Assembly: GCA_002343825.1 (NCBI GenBank)
Contig: DDSL01000105.1
Span: 212 to 6,738 of the forward strand
From: Chthonomonas sp. UBA2391
GTDB taxonomy: Bacteria > Armatimonadota > Fimbriimonadia > Fimbriimonadales > Fimbriimonadaceae
Direction of reading: 5' to 3'
DNA length: 6,527 nucleotides
A program made the position numbers and the translations under genes. Of this stretch, positions 1-5,803 are shown one piece after another. The notes under the pieces are model-generated. The model made no database searches and was not told the origin of the DNA. It was given only the letters and a program-made list of their open reading frames with translations. How positions within the stretch are numbered: position 1 is the stretch's first letter; each line of letters starts with the position of its first letter.

Positions 1-477
1 ATCGGCGTAGAGCGCTTCGACGACTCCGACGAGGTTGCTGAGCGGGGCCGCGATGGCTCCGAGCACTTGTGCAATCAGCTGATCCTTGCTCGGGAGCTTG
101 CTGATGGCTTCAACACCTTTGGTGTCGAAGAATTTTCCGCCGAAATAGCCTCCCTTGATCTGGAGTTTCTTGTTCTTGGTGGCAAAGTCGGTGAGGACCT
201 TTGCGGTCTCGCCTTCTGCGCCATAAACAAATGCGACCGCGGTGGTGCCGTTGTGGGCTTCGTAGGGAAGCTTTTCGACGACATCATCCCCGGCGGCGAT
301 CCGGAACAGGGTGTTCTTGATCACGTGGATTTCGGCGTTCTTGGCTTTGAGGTTGGCTCGGAGCTCTTGGATTTCTTTGACCTTGAGGCCTTGGTAGTCC
401 GTGAACACCATGCCGACCGACTTACCGACCCAATCGCGGGCCTGCTCGATCACCTGTGCCTTTTCTGGGGTGGGCAT
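1..477 (-). CDS. rplJ: 50S ribosomal protein L10, 3'-truncated by window edge
   Basis: L10 forms the base of the ribosomal stalk: it binds 23S rRNA and carries the L7/L12 dimers that recruit translational GTPases. Reading the minus strand from ATG 477 gives 159 uninterrupted codons with L10 hallmarks in order. These are VFTDYQGLKVKEIQELR (about residues 24-40), IHVIKNTLFR (about 50-59), NGTTAVAFVYG (about 76-86), KKLQIKGGYFGG (about 103-114) and LPSKDQLIAQVLGAIAAPLS (about 127-146). L10 proteins are usually about 165-175 aa, so only the last few residues are missing. The start is fixed by a perfect AAGGAGG at 494-488, ten bases upstream. The gene is first in its transcript: no rplK or rplA precedes it, and the upstream side is a long leader facing a divergent gene. 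rplL would be expected just beyond position 1, but this cannot be seen. Confidence 0.97.
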   Translation of the reverse strand, partial: MPTPEKAQVIEQARDWVGKSVGMVFTDYQGLKVKEIQELRANLKAKNAEIHVIKNTLFRIAAGDDVVEKLPYEAHNGTTAVAFVYGAEGETAKVLTDFATKNKKLQIKGGYFGGKFFDTKGVEAISKLPSKDQLIAQVLGAIAAPLSNLVGVVEALYAD

Positions 478-498
478 TCCTGTTTTTCCTCCTTGATG

Positions 499-535
499 AA
501 TTAAAGAGACTCCCTGTCTCGGTAGACCGGGAGCC
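499..535 (-). terminator. Candidate attenuator hairpin in rplJ leader
   Basis: On the minus strand GGCTCCC (535-529) pairs with GGGAGTC (514-508), with one G-U pair. Inside it GTCT (527-524) pairs with AGAC (519-516) around an ACCG loop. The hairpin is followed by TCTTTAATT (507-499), a moderately U-rich tail, and the Shine-Dalgarno site starts five bases later. It could act as an intrinsic attenuator below the L10 leader, or only as a structure that affects ribosome access. The tail is interrupted by A residues, so termination is not certain. Confidence 0.35.
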
Positions 536-597
536 GCAGGAGGCAGGTCGCGCAGTCGCGCGGTGATGCCGTTCGTGGCTAGTTCCTTAGTACTACC

Positions 598-650
598 CCT
601 CGGCAGGTCCGACTCGGTCGGTTATGGCCACTGGCCGCCTGCTGTCTTCA
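598..650 (-). ncRNA. Ribosomal protein L10 leader (autoregulatory mRNA element)
   Basis: The minus strand carries GAAGACAGCAGG (649-638) and, 30 bases later, CCTGCCGAGG (607-598). This is the characteristic L10-leader layout: an AGACAGCAGG arm pairing through GCAGG/CCTGC with a CCTGCCGAGG arm. Between the arms are two small hairpins, GGCC-AGT-GGCC (636-626) and CCGAC-CGA-GTCGG (621-609), separated by ATAA. In known cases the L10-L12 complex binds this leader and represses its own operon. It lies about 120 bases upstream of the rplJ ATG and on the same strand, where it would be expected. Assignment is by consensus recognition and hand pairing; no covariance model was run. Confidence 0.75.
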
Positions 651-663
651 GAGAATCGCTTAA

Positions 664-693
664 AGTATGGCAGATGCGGCCACTGAGGCGCAA
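664..693 (-). promoter_or_regulatory. Candidate promoter for rplJ leader transcript
   Basis: On the minus strand TTGCGC (693-688) and CATACT (669-664) are separated by 18 bases. They match the sigma70 consensus at 3/6 and 4/6 positions. A start site about seven bases downstream would begin the transcript just before the L10-leader core, which supports the placement. The match alone is modest. Confidence 0.4.
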
Positions 694-701
694 TGCTCGC
701 G

Positions 702-707
702 TAGAAT
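702..707 (+). promoter_or_regulatory. Possible -10 element for the 741 gene
   Basis: TAGAAT lies 33 bases upstream of the ATG at 741. No convincing -35 hexamer is found at 16-18 bases, and that position (about 679-684) overlaps the spacer of the opposing rplJ promoter candidate. Weak call based on one hexamer. Confidence 0.22.
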
Positions 708-740
708 GAAGCGAATTCAATCGATTCAACTTTTGCCGTT

Positions 741-1943
741 ATGAAAGCTCTCTTCTCCGCTTTATGTATCTCGGGGGTTGTCGCGACTCTGGCCTCCAAC
801 AATGTTTCTTTGGTGGACCTCGGCTATTACGCAGACTTTGACCAGAGTGGACCCTTCGCGACGCCCGAAGTCCGGACCCATTTTCATGAGACTTTCTTGG
901 TCACCTCGGGGCCGGGTGTTTTTGACTCGGTGGGCCTGCAGCGGCCTCAGGGGACCCAAGACAATCTCTCAAGCTTCTTTCCGACCCAGTTCGAGCAGCG
1001 GCTTTTCTTTCCCTCCCAGGCAGATCTTGAGCAAGCCTTTCCGGCCGGCGGATATCTCTTTTCGGGGGTAGGAGGCTCGGACGGACCTTCGAGCGGAGAG
1101 CTCCTTTTTCCCGCCTTGCTCTGGCCGAGCGAACGCCCCGAAATCGACGGCTCGACCTATAGCGACTTGGTCACGAAATCCGCGGGGACCGAGATCATGG
1201 TTCGATGGAACCAATACAAGGTCAGCGGCGACGGAGTCACGACCACCTTTATTCTGGAAGACCTGACCGCGAACACGGGGGTCGCCTTCGATCGGCAGCC
1301 GCTCGTCTTCGACTCGTTCGTGATTCCCGGAGCAGACCGCAAACCGGGGCACCGATACCTGATGCAGGTCTGGTTTGCCGTGACCGACAACGTCTTCGTG
1401 GGCGGGTTTCCTTCGGCCGATGGGGAAGTCACCTTTCACCACCGCACCTTTGCCCCCTTTGCAGTGCCTGCGGACCCAGGAACCGTTGCGGGCCGCATCA
1501 ATCTAGAAGGGTTTCCCTTTGCCTTTGGGGAGCCGGTCCAGCTTGAGATCCTCGACTCCAACGGAACGGTTGCCGAGTCGGTCACCACGATTCTGGGAAA
1601 TGGCAACTACTTCGCTCATCAGACGAGCTTGCGGGGTACCCGACTGGTCCGATTCAAGGCCAAGACCTGGCTGAGTCAGAGCGTCAGCGTTGACCTAGAT
1701 AGCGGCTTCGGTGATGTCGATCTGACGCTGAAGAATGGGGACATCGACGGTGACAACACGGTCACGATCTTCGACTACATCGCTCTCAGCGAGAACTTCG
1801 ACGAGGCGTTCGGCGAACCGACATGGGATACTCCGAGCGGCAGCGGCTTCTCGGCCCAAGACTGCGACCTGGACCGCGATGGGCTCATCACCATCTTCGA
1901 CTACATCCTGCTCAGCGGAAATTTCGACGAGTCGGGCAGTTGA
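741..1943 (+). CDS. Secreted protein with C-terminal dockerin-like calcium-binding repeats
   Basis: This is an exported 400-aa protein of unknown specific role. Residues 1-19 form a signal peptide (MKALFSALCISGVVATLAS), with cleavage likely near LAS-N. Residues about 20-245 match no family I recognise. Residues about 246-333, starting PGTVAG and ending VDLTLKNG, look like a small beta-sandwich of the carboxypeptidase-regulatory or transthyretin-like kind. The C-terminus has two dockerin-type calcium loops 42 residues apart: D334-D336-D338-T342-D345 and D376-D378-D380-T384-D387, each followed by Y and a short helix. Type I dockerins bind cohesins, but no cohesin or catalytic domain is present, so cellulosome function should not be assumed. 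The ATG at 741 begins the signal peptide, though no clear Shine-Dalgarno precedes it. The gene at 2030 is a paralog with the same architecture. Confidence 0.9.
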   Translation: MKALFSALCISGVVATLASNNVSLVDLGYYADFDQSGPFATPEVRTHFHETFLVTSGPGVFDSVGLQRPQGTQDNLSSFFPTQFEQRLFFPSQADLEQAFPAGGYLFSGVGGSDGPSSGELLFPALLWPSERPEIDGSTYSDLVTKSAGTEIMVRWNQYKVSGDGVTTTFILEDLTANTGVAFDRQPLVFDSFVIPGADRKPGHRYLMQVWFAVTDNVFVGGFPSADGEVTFHHRTFAPFAVPADPGTVAGRINLEGFPFAFGEPVQLEILDSNGTVAESVTTILGNGNYFAHQTSLRGTRLVRFKAKTWLSQSVSVDLDSGFGDVDLTLKNGDIDGDNTVTIFDYIALSENFDEAFGEPTWDTPSGSGFSAQDCDLDRDGLITIFDYILLSGNFDESGS

Positions 1944-2001
1944 GCCCCGGTACGGATGCGGGGATCTGTCCAAAAGTCCCGATTTAGGGATAGATCTCCG
2001 C

Positions 2002-2007
2002 TATAAT
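2002..2007 (+). promoter_or_regulatory. -10 element upstream of the 2030 gene
   Basis: A perfect TATAAT lies 22 bases before the ATG at 2030, in the 86-base gap between the two paralogs. No good -35 is present at 16-18 bases (the sequence there is about CCGATT). The leader would be roughly 16 bases and would just include the AGAGGGA ribosome binding site at 2016-2022. This suggests the second paralog can be transcribed independently of the first. Confidence 0.42.
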
Positions 2008-2029
2008 TTCCTGCTAGAGGGAAATATTC

Positions 2030-3250
2030 ATGCACAATTTGCGCACCTTGTTTGCTCTTTCTGGGCTGGCTCTGGCCGCGATGGCCTCGGCCAATGTGAG
2101 TGGCTATGGGATCAGCTTCTACATGGACCACGAACAGAATTCGGATCTGCCACCGACTGACCCCCCGCTCATTTTCGAACAGTCGACGATCACGCTCAAC
2201 ACCGACAACTACTTCACCGCGGCCGAGCTGGAATTTCCGACCGGGAAGTCTGAAGAGTTCGCTTTCGCTCCCCCCACCTTCTTCATCCGGGGGACCCAAT
2301 TTCCAGACCTCGCGACTATGGAGGCCGAACGACCGGCGGGAGACTACACCTTCCGTGCTCTAGCCGGACCCGGCGCACCTCAAACCGCGGTGCTCAACGT
2401 CGCGAACTACAATTTCCCCGACACGACGCCCTACCTGGACGGCGGCTCTTGGACTAAGATGACCACCACCCCTGCCGATGGGGACGTCGATATCACTTGG
2501 CCCAAGTTCGGGTCGCCGTTTGAGGCCGACCAATCCACCATCTCGTTCCAGCTCGTGGACCTGACTGATGGCTTCACGACTAACCTAATCGTTTCGGGCT
2601 TTGTCGGCGATATCTTTGGTACGACCATCCCAGCCATCTATCGGCGAAGCGGTCGCCATTACTTCATGGTTCAGACCTATGCGACCAGCTACCTGTTCCC
2701 GAGTGCGGGCTTCGGCGGAGCCTTCGCCGGGTACAGCTTCCTTCGACGGAACAACGCCTTCTTCCAGGTTCCTGCCTCGCCGGGGACGATCGCTGGCCAG
2801 CTGACGCTCGAATCGATCGGGAACCCGCAAGGTGACCCGATTGAGGTCGAGATCTTGGACCTCGCCGATAACGTGGTCCAGACGCACTCGATCTTCCTCG
2901 GTTGGCTGGGTTACTTCGCCATTGAGACCGGCTTGACCGGTGGTCCCTACCGGGCTCGGTTCAAGGGGAAGCATCACATCAGCAACTCGGATGTCTTCGA
3001 CATTGCTAGTGGGGTCGGAAACGTGGCGCTCACTCTCAAGAACGGGGACATCGACAACGATAACTCGATCACGATCTTTGACTACATCGAGCTCAGCTTG
3101 GCGTTTGGCAAGACCCGAGACGATGCCGACTTCTACACCCCAGGACCGTCGGGCTTCGCCCCGTTCCAGAGCGATATCGACCGGGACTTCGAGGTCACGA
3201 TCTTCGATTACATTGTGCTGAGCGGCAACTTCGACGAATCGGGAAGCTGA
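2030..3250 (+). CDS. Secreted protein with dockerin-like repeats, paralog of the 741 gene
   Basis: This 406-aa exported protein has a signal peptide (residues 1-21, ending AMASA before NVS). It resembles the upstream gene along most of its length. Shared landmarks include PAG-Y-F (GDYTFRALAG here, GGYLFSGVGG there), a P-x-(I/L)-D-G motif, and IPA..YRRSGRHYFM against IPGADRKPGHRYLM. Residues about 251-339 (PGTIAG to VALTLKNG) are the same beta-sandwich-like segment. Two calcium loops follow, again 42 residues apart: D340-D342-D344-T348-D351 and D382-D384-D386-T390-D393. Both proteins end with the same LSGNFDESGS. The second loop has F in place of the usual G or N after the third Asp, a possible weakening of calcium binding. 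AGAGGGA seven bases upstream supports the start. A strong terminator follows directly. Ligand and role are unknown. Confidence 0.92.
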   Translation: MHNLRTLFALSGLALAAMASANVSGYGISFYMDHEQNSDLPPTDPPLIFEQSTITLNTDNYFTAAELEFPTGKSEEFAFAPPTFFIRGTQFPDLATMEAERPAGDYTFRALAGPGAPQTAVLNVANYNFPDTTPYLDGGSWTKMTTTPADGDVDITWPKFGSPFEADQSTISFQLVDLTDGFTTNLIVSGFVGDIFGTTIPAIYRRSGRHYFMVQTYATSYLFPSAGFGGAFAGYSFLRRNNAFFQVPASPGTIAGQLTLESIGNPQGDPIEVEILDLADNVVQTHSIFLGWLGYFAIETGLTGGPYRARFKGKHHISNSDVFDIASGVGNVALTLKNGDIDNDNSITIFDYIELSLAFGKTRDDADFYTPGPSGFAPFQSDIDRDFEVTIFDYIVLSGNFDESGS

Positions 3251-3259
3251 CCCGCCCCC

Positions 3260-3296
3260 GCCCCCAGGACAGAAGCTCAGTCTTGGGGGCTTTCTT
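3260..3296 (+). terminator. Rho-independent terminator after the dockerin-like gene pair
   Basis: GCCCCCAGGAC (3260-3270) pairs along all 11 bases, with one G-U, with GTCTTGGGGGC (3280-3290). The loop is nine bases and the stem is followed by TTTCTT (3291-3296). It starts ten bases after the stop at 3250 and separates this unit from the prepilin unit. Confidence 0.87.
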
Positions 3297-3307
3297 GTGC
3301 CTCGGGC

Positions 3308-3336
3308 TTGGCAAACCGGGAAAGATGCTGTATGAT
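3308..3336 (+). promoter_or_regulatory. Sigma70-type promoter for the prepilin-lipoprotein module
   Basis: TTGGCA (3308-3313) and TATGAT (3331-3336) are separated by exactly 17 bases, each matching the consensus at 5/6 positions. The promoter lies just past the preceding terminator and about 50 bases before the ATG at 3385. It is the best promoter in the window. Confidence 0.75.
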
Positions 3337-3347
3337 AGAGCACCCAT

Positions 3348-3366
3348 CGGGAAACAAGCTTTTCCG
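3348..3366 (+). other. Stem-loop in the 5' leader of the first prepilin gene
   Basis: CGGGAAA (3348-3354) pairs with TTTTCCG (3360-3366), including one G-U pair, around the five-base loop CAAGC. It falls inside the predicted leader, about 18 bases before the start codon. It might affect mRNA stability or translation. It matches no riboswitch class I recognise. Confidence 0.3.
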
Positions 3367-3384
3367 GCGGCATTCTGAGGACTC

Positions 3385-4356
3385 ATGAAGAACCGAATAC
3401 GACAGGCAGGGCGCTCGCAACGGAACGCCTTTACGCTCATCGAGCTGTTGGTCGTCATCGCGATCATCGCCATTTTGGCGGCGATCCTTTTCCCCGTTTT
3501 CGCCCAAGCGAAAGCCGCGGCCAAAAAGACGCAGGCCCTCAGCAACGCCAAACAGATTGGGATTGCTGTTCAGATTTATCTGAATGACGCAGACGATACG
3601 TTCCCCCTGGCTTTCCACCCTAGCGATGGGTCTGCCTATAGCTGGAATCGATTCAAGCCGGTCCCGGTAAGTCAGCTGGGTACGGCCGAACCAGCCTGGA
3701 AACGAGATGCGGCGAATACCTTCGTCATGAACAGCATTCAGCCGTATGCCAAGAACACCCAGATCCTGAACGAGCCGAATGGGAACATCATCCGGACAAG
3801 CGGCTTTTACGGCCCAACGACACCCCAGCCCGCCGGGCTTCCCGCGATCAGCTACACGTATAACGGTCTGATTCATGCCTTCAGCGGTTCTGCGATGGCC
3901 TCGTCGTCAACGGTTCCGGTCTTCTGGCATGGTCACGGAAAGCGAGCGCTTTACGGGTACGGCTATGCTTCCCCGTGGTTGGTTTGCGACACTGCTTCCC
4001 AGCCATGCACCTATGTGTCCTCAGGAACCACCTGTGCGACCGGAAATGGTGGGACGAGCGGCTATACGACCAACACTTCCAACTCGGGCGTCGATCTGTA
4101 CTCCGGTAGCATCATTTTCGTCATGGCGGACACGAGTGCAAAGAGCCGCCGAGTTGCGATCGGCAACAACCCAGCAACCCAACGGACCGACCCGCGAGTT
4201 GATCCGTGGGCTCGATATCGTGGAAACTTTCCCTGTGGTCGGTACTGGGGCCCGGGAGGATGTCACCCGTACCTCTTCCGTCCGGATTGGGATGGCGCCA
4301 CCGCAGATAGTGCGGTCTTCGTTGATGGAGGAACTGCAACTCAATGCACAAACTGA
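3385..4356 (+). CDS. Prepilin-type (type IV pilin/pseudopilin-like) protein, copy A
   Basis: A 323-aa protein with a type III (prepilin) signal: a basic 15-residue leader (MKNRIRQAGRSQRNA), then FTLIELLVVIAII with Glu at mature position 5. A hydrophobic helix follows, running to LFPVFAQAK. A PilD-type peptidase would cut before F16; the -1 residue is Ala rather than the usual Gly. The rest is a large extracytoplasmic domain with DDTFPLA, SIQPYAKN and YGYGYASPWLVC. Six cysteines (201, 208, 217, 284, 293, 321) suggest disulfides. Such proteins resemble DUF1559/GspG-like surface proteins of Planctomycetes and Armatimonadota, but the classical H-x9-DG motif is not intact (HPYLFRPDWDG has eight residues between H and DG). 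TGAGGA (3376-3381) lies only three bases before the ATG. The 3' end overlaps the next gene by 13 bases. The partner apparatus is not in the window. Confidence 0.94.
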   Translation: MKNRIRQAGRSQRNAFTLIELLVVIAIIAILAAILFPVFAQAKAAAKKTQALSNAKQIGIAVQIYLNDADDTFPLAFHPSDGSAYSWNRFKPVPVSQLGTAEPAWKRDAANTFVMNSIQPYAKNTQILNEPNGNIIRTSGFYGPTTPQPAGLPAISYTYNGLIHAFSGSAMASSSTVPVFWHGHGKRALYGYGYASPWLVCDTASQPCTYVSSGTTCATGNGGTSGYTTNTSNSGVDLYSGSIIFVMADTSAKSRRVAIGNNPATQRTDPRVDPWARYRGNFPCGRYWGPGGCHPYLFRPDWDGATADSAVFVDGGTATQCTN

Positions 4357-4538
4357 CCCGCTTCTGCATGCTCCTCATCGGAGTCCCCTTCGTTTTGGCT
4401 GGATGCGGCGCTCCTAAAGATGACACACCCAAACTAGAGGGCGAGGTCAAGATCGAGAACCTACCTGAGGGCGCGCCAGTTCCTGGAGAAGGAAAGGGCG
4501 CAAACATGCAGGCCGATCAATCCAAGGATGGCGGCTAA
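4344..4538 (+). CDS. Small lipoprotein, module A
   Basis: A 64-aa protein with a lipoprotein signal: basic start MHKLTR, hydrophobic core, and lipobox LAGC with Cys21 as the lipidated residue. The mature part is only about 44 residues, charged and rich in Gly, Pro, Glu and Lys (GCGAPKDDTPKLEGEVK...), so probably disordered. No family is recognised. Its ATG lies inside the prepilin gene, 13 bases before the end of that stop codon, with GGAGGAA (4327-4333) ten bases upstream. The two genes are therefore almost certainly co-transcribed and probably translationally coupled. A terminator follows. The partner gene in the mirrored module also encodes a tiny lipoprotein starting GCG after processing, which supports this being a real gene. 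Confidence 0.82.
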   Translation: MHKLTRFCMLLIGVPFVLAGCGAPKDDTPKLEGEVKIENLPEGAPVPGEGKGANMQADQSKDGG

Positions 4539-4560
4539 CGAATCTAGATCGTAAGGACAC

Positions 4561-4606
4561 AACCCCCATCTCACCTAACTGCGGTGAGCTGGGGGTTACT
4601 TTTATT
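4561..4606 (+). terminator. Terminator between the convergent prepilin-lipoprotein modules
   Basis: AACCCCCA (4561-4568) pairs with TGGGGGTT (4590-4597). After one mismatch, CTCACC (4570-4575) pairs with GGTGAG (4583-4588) around the loop TAACTGC. ACTTTTATT follows on the plus strand, so it is a good terminator for module A. Read on the minus strand the stem is equally strong but is followed by only GTGTCC, so it is weaker for module B, which has no other candidate in the gap. Confidence 0.82.
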
Positions 4607-4640
4607 GTCAATTGGTCAGCGTGATCAAGAGACTCTGCAA

Positions 4641-4811
4641 CTATTCTCCAGATCCGCCGCGTTTGGGTTGGGCGGCGGCGGCTTCTTCCTTCGAATAGTT
4701 CCCCTGCTTCCCAAGGTCGGTCCCGACGCTGGAGTCCGCTTCCTTGCTTCCACAACCCGCGACCAACGCCAGAACAGAGGCCCCGATCAAGAGCACCAGA
4801 AAGCGCTTCAT
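4641..4811 (-). CDS. Small lipoprotein, module B
   Basis: A 56-aa protein with start MKRFLVLLIGASVLALVAGC, a textbook lipoprotein signal with lipobox VAGC and Cys20 as the lipidated residue. The mature part is about 37 residues, hydrophilic and low in complexity (GCGSKEADSS..., an Ala run EEAAAA, and a Gly-rich end). A longer in-frame start exists at 4916, but it lies inside the prepilin gene and would bury the signal peptide, so ATG 4811 is chosen. The ATG overlaps the prepilin stop as ATGA (4811-4808), and no Shine-Dalgarno is obvious, so translation probably depends on coupling to the upstream gene. It matches the module A lipoprotein in size, signal and position but not clearly in mature sequence. 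Function unknown. Confidence 0.83.
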   Translation of the reverse strand: MKRFLVLLIGASVLALVAGCGSKEADSSVGTDLGKQGNYSKEEAAAAQPKRGGSGE

Positions 4812-5794
4812 CGGAAGCACCGCCGATTGTCGCCCGTGGTTCCAAATTCGTACTCGAAGGTCGAATCGGGGCGGAACCAACTGAGGTAGTGGGGTCCACC
4901 GGTGGAGGCGACGCATCGGGCTGGGAAGTCGATGTTGCCAGGAACCCCCGAGATGGTTTGGCCATTGCGCTGGAAGGTATCGAGATACTCGTAGCCGGGC
5001 TGACTATAGCTGCCGTTATTGCGGCCACGGCCGGGCTGCCGAACGTACTTCGCCGAGCTATCGACGGCCACGTAACTGAAGCCTTCTCCTAGTACCCAAG
5101 TCGTGTCGTTTTGCGGGACGAAGGTGAATTCGTACGTATCCTGCCGACCGGTCAGCGCCTGAGAATTTCCAGTCGTTTGGGGCAAACCGCTCGGATTAAA
5201 GACACAGGGTCCGCTGCCGCGACACCGCAGATAGGGGCTGGTGTAGCCGTAACCGCGGTACTGCTCCTTCCCGTTCCCCCACCACAACATGCAGAGCTGG
5301 CTCGGACTCGCGACGTTGCCCATGGGGTAGGAGTTGAGGAGCCCGTTGGCACTCAAGGCAACGATCGGAAGGTTACCGGGGGCAGTGCTGTAGTTGAAGC
5401 CGGCGGTGTAGGTGTTTCCGCTCGGGTTTTGGAAGATGCTGTAGTTCTTTGCGTACGGCTGAACCGAGTTGTGCCAAGCGACGGCGTCCTCGTTTCGGAA
5501 GGCCGAGTTGACCCCCCATCCGGCCGGAACGGCCCAGAGACGGTAGTCGGGCGGGCCCGACATCTGGCGCCCGGAGGCATCGAAGTTATGCGCGAGAGGG
5601 AAGGTGTCGTCGTTGCTATCGGAATAGAGAACGCATGCGACACCGGACTGCTTGACGTTATTGAGAGCCGTCGTTTTCTTGGCGGCTTCTTTTGCTTGGG
5701 CAAAGACCGGGAAGAGGATGGCGGCCAAGATCGCGATGATCGCGATCACCACCAGCAGTTCGATGAGAGTAAATGCTTTGGACCTTCGATTCAT
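4808..5794 (-). CDS. Prepilin-type (type IV pilin/pseudopilin-like) protein, copy B
   Basis: A 328-aa paralog of copy A. The leader is seven residues (MNRRSKA), followed by FTLIELLVVIAII with Glu at mature position 5 and the same hydrophobic helix ending LFPVFAQAK. The -1 residue is again Ala. Shared landmarks are DDTFPLA (62-68), SVQPYAKN (110-117), RGYGYTSPYLRC (180-191), VAVDSSAK (242-249) and GG-H...FRPD (299-310). Six cysteines occur at 54, 168, 191, 197, 294 and 326. Those at 191, 197, 294 and 326 appear to match copy A residues 201, 208, 284 and 321. The protein should sit in the inner membrane or a pilus-like fibre with its C-terminal domain outside. The start is supported by GGGGTGA (5810-5804) nine bases upstream, a partial match to the anti-Shine-Dalgarno. 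The stop overlaps the lipoprotein start. Synonymous differences from copy A are many, so the duplication is not recent. Confidence 0.94.
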   Translation of the reverse strand: MNRRSKAFTLIELLVVIAIIAILAAILFPVFAQAKEAAKKTTALNNVKQSGVACVLYSDSNDDTFPLAHNFDASGRQMSGPPDYRLWAVPAGWGVNSAFRNEDAVAWHNSVQPYAKNYSIFQNPSGNTYTAGFNYSTAPGNLPIVALSANGLLNSYPMGNVASPSQLCMLWWGNGKEQYRGYGYTSPYLRCRGSGPCVFNPSGLPQTTGNSQALTGRQDTYEFTFVPQNDTTWVLGEGFSYVAVDSSAKYVRQPGRGRNNGSYSQPGYEYLDTFQRNGQTISGVPGNIDFPARCVASTGGPHYLSWFRPDSTFEYEFGTTGDNRRCFR

Positions 5795-5803
5795 GATTTC
5801 TCG

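Noticed and set aside
593..802. Minus-strand 69-aa reading frame between rplJ and the 741 gene
   Set aside because: It runs through the L10 leader and the candidate promoters, overlaps the signal peptide of the 741 gene, and has no recognisable protein features.
1945..1963. CCCCG-9-CGGGG hairpin just after the 741 gene as a terminator
   Set aside because: Only five base pairs with a nine-base loop and no T-rich tail; read-through into the 2030 gene remains possible.
3337..3384. Cyclic di-GMP riboswitch upstream of prepilin A
   Set aside because: The leader is too short, and no GEMM-type conserved core is visible; only a simple stem-loop is present.
2585..3876. Two long minus-strand frames (262 aa at 2585-3373 and 199 aa at 3277-3876)
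   Set aside because: They lie antisense to the dockerin-like and prepilin genes, cross a strong terminator and promoter, and have no family features.
4284..4330. H-x9-DG pilin-processing motif at the C-terminus of prepilin A
   Set aside because: The spacing between His and Asp-Gly is eight residues, and prepilin B has no Asp-Gly at the matching place, so the named motif is not supported.
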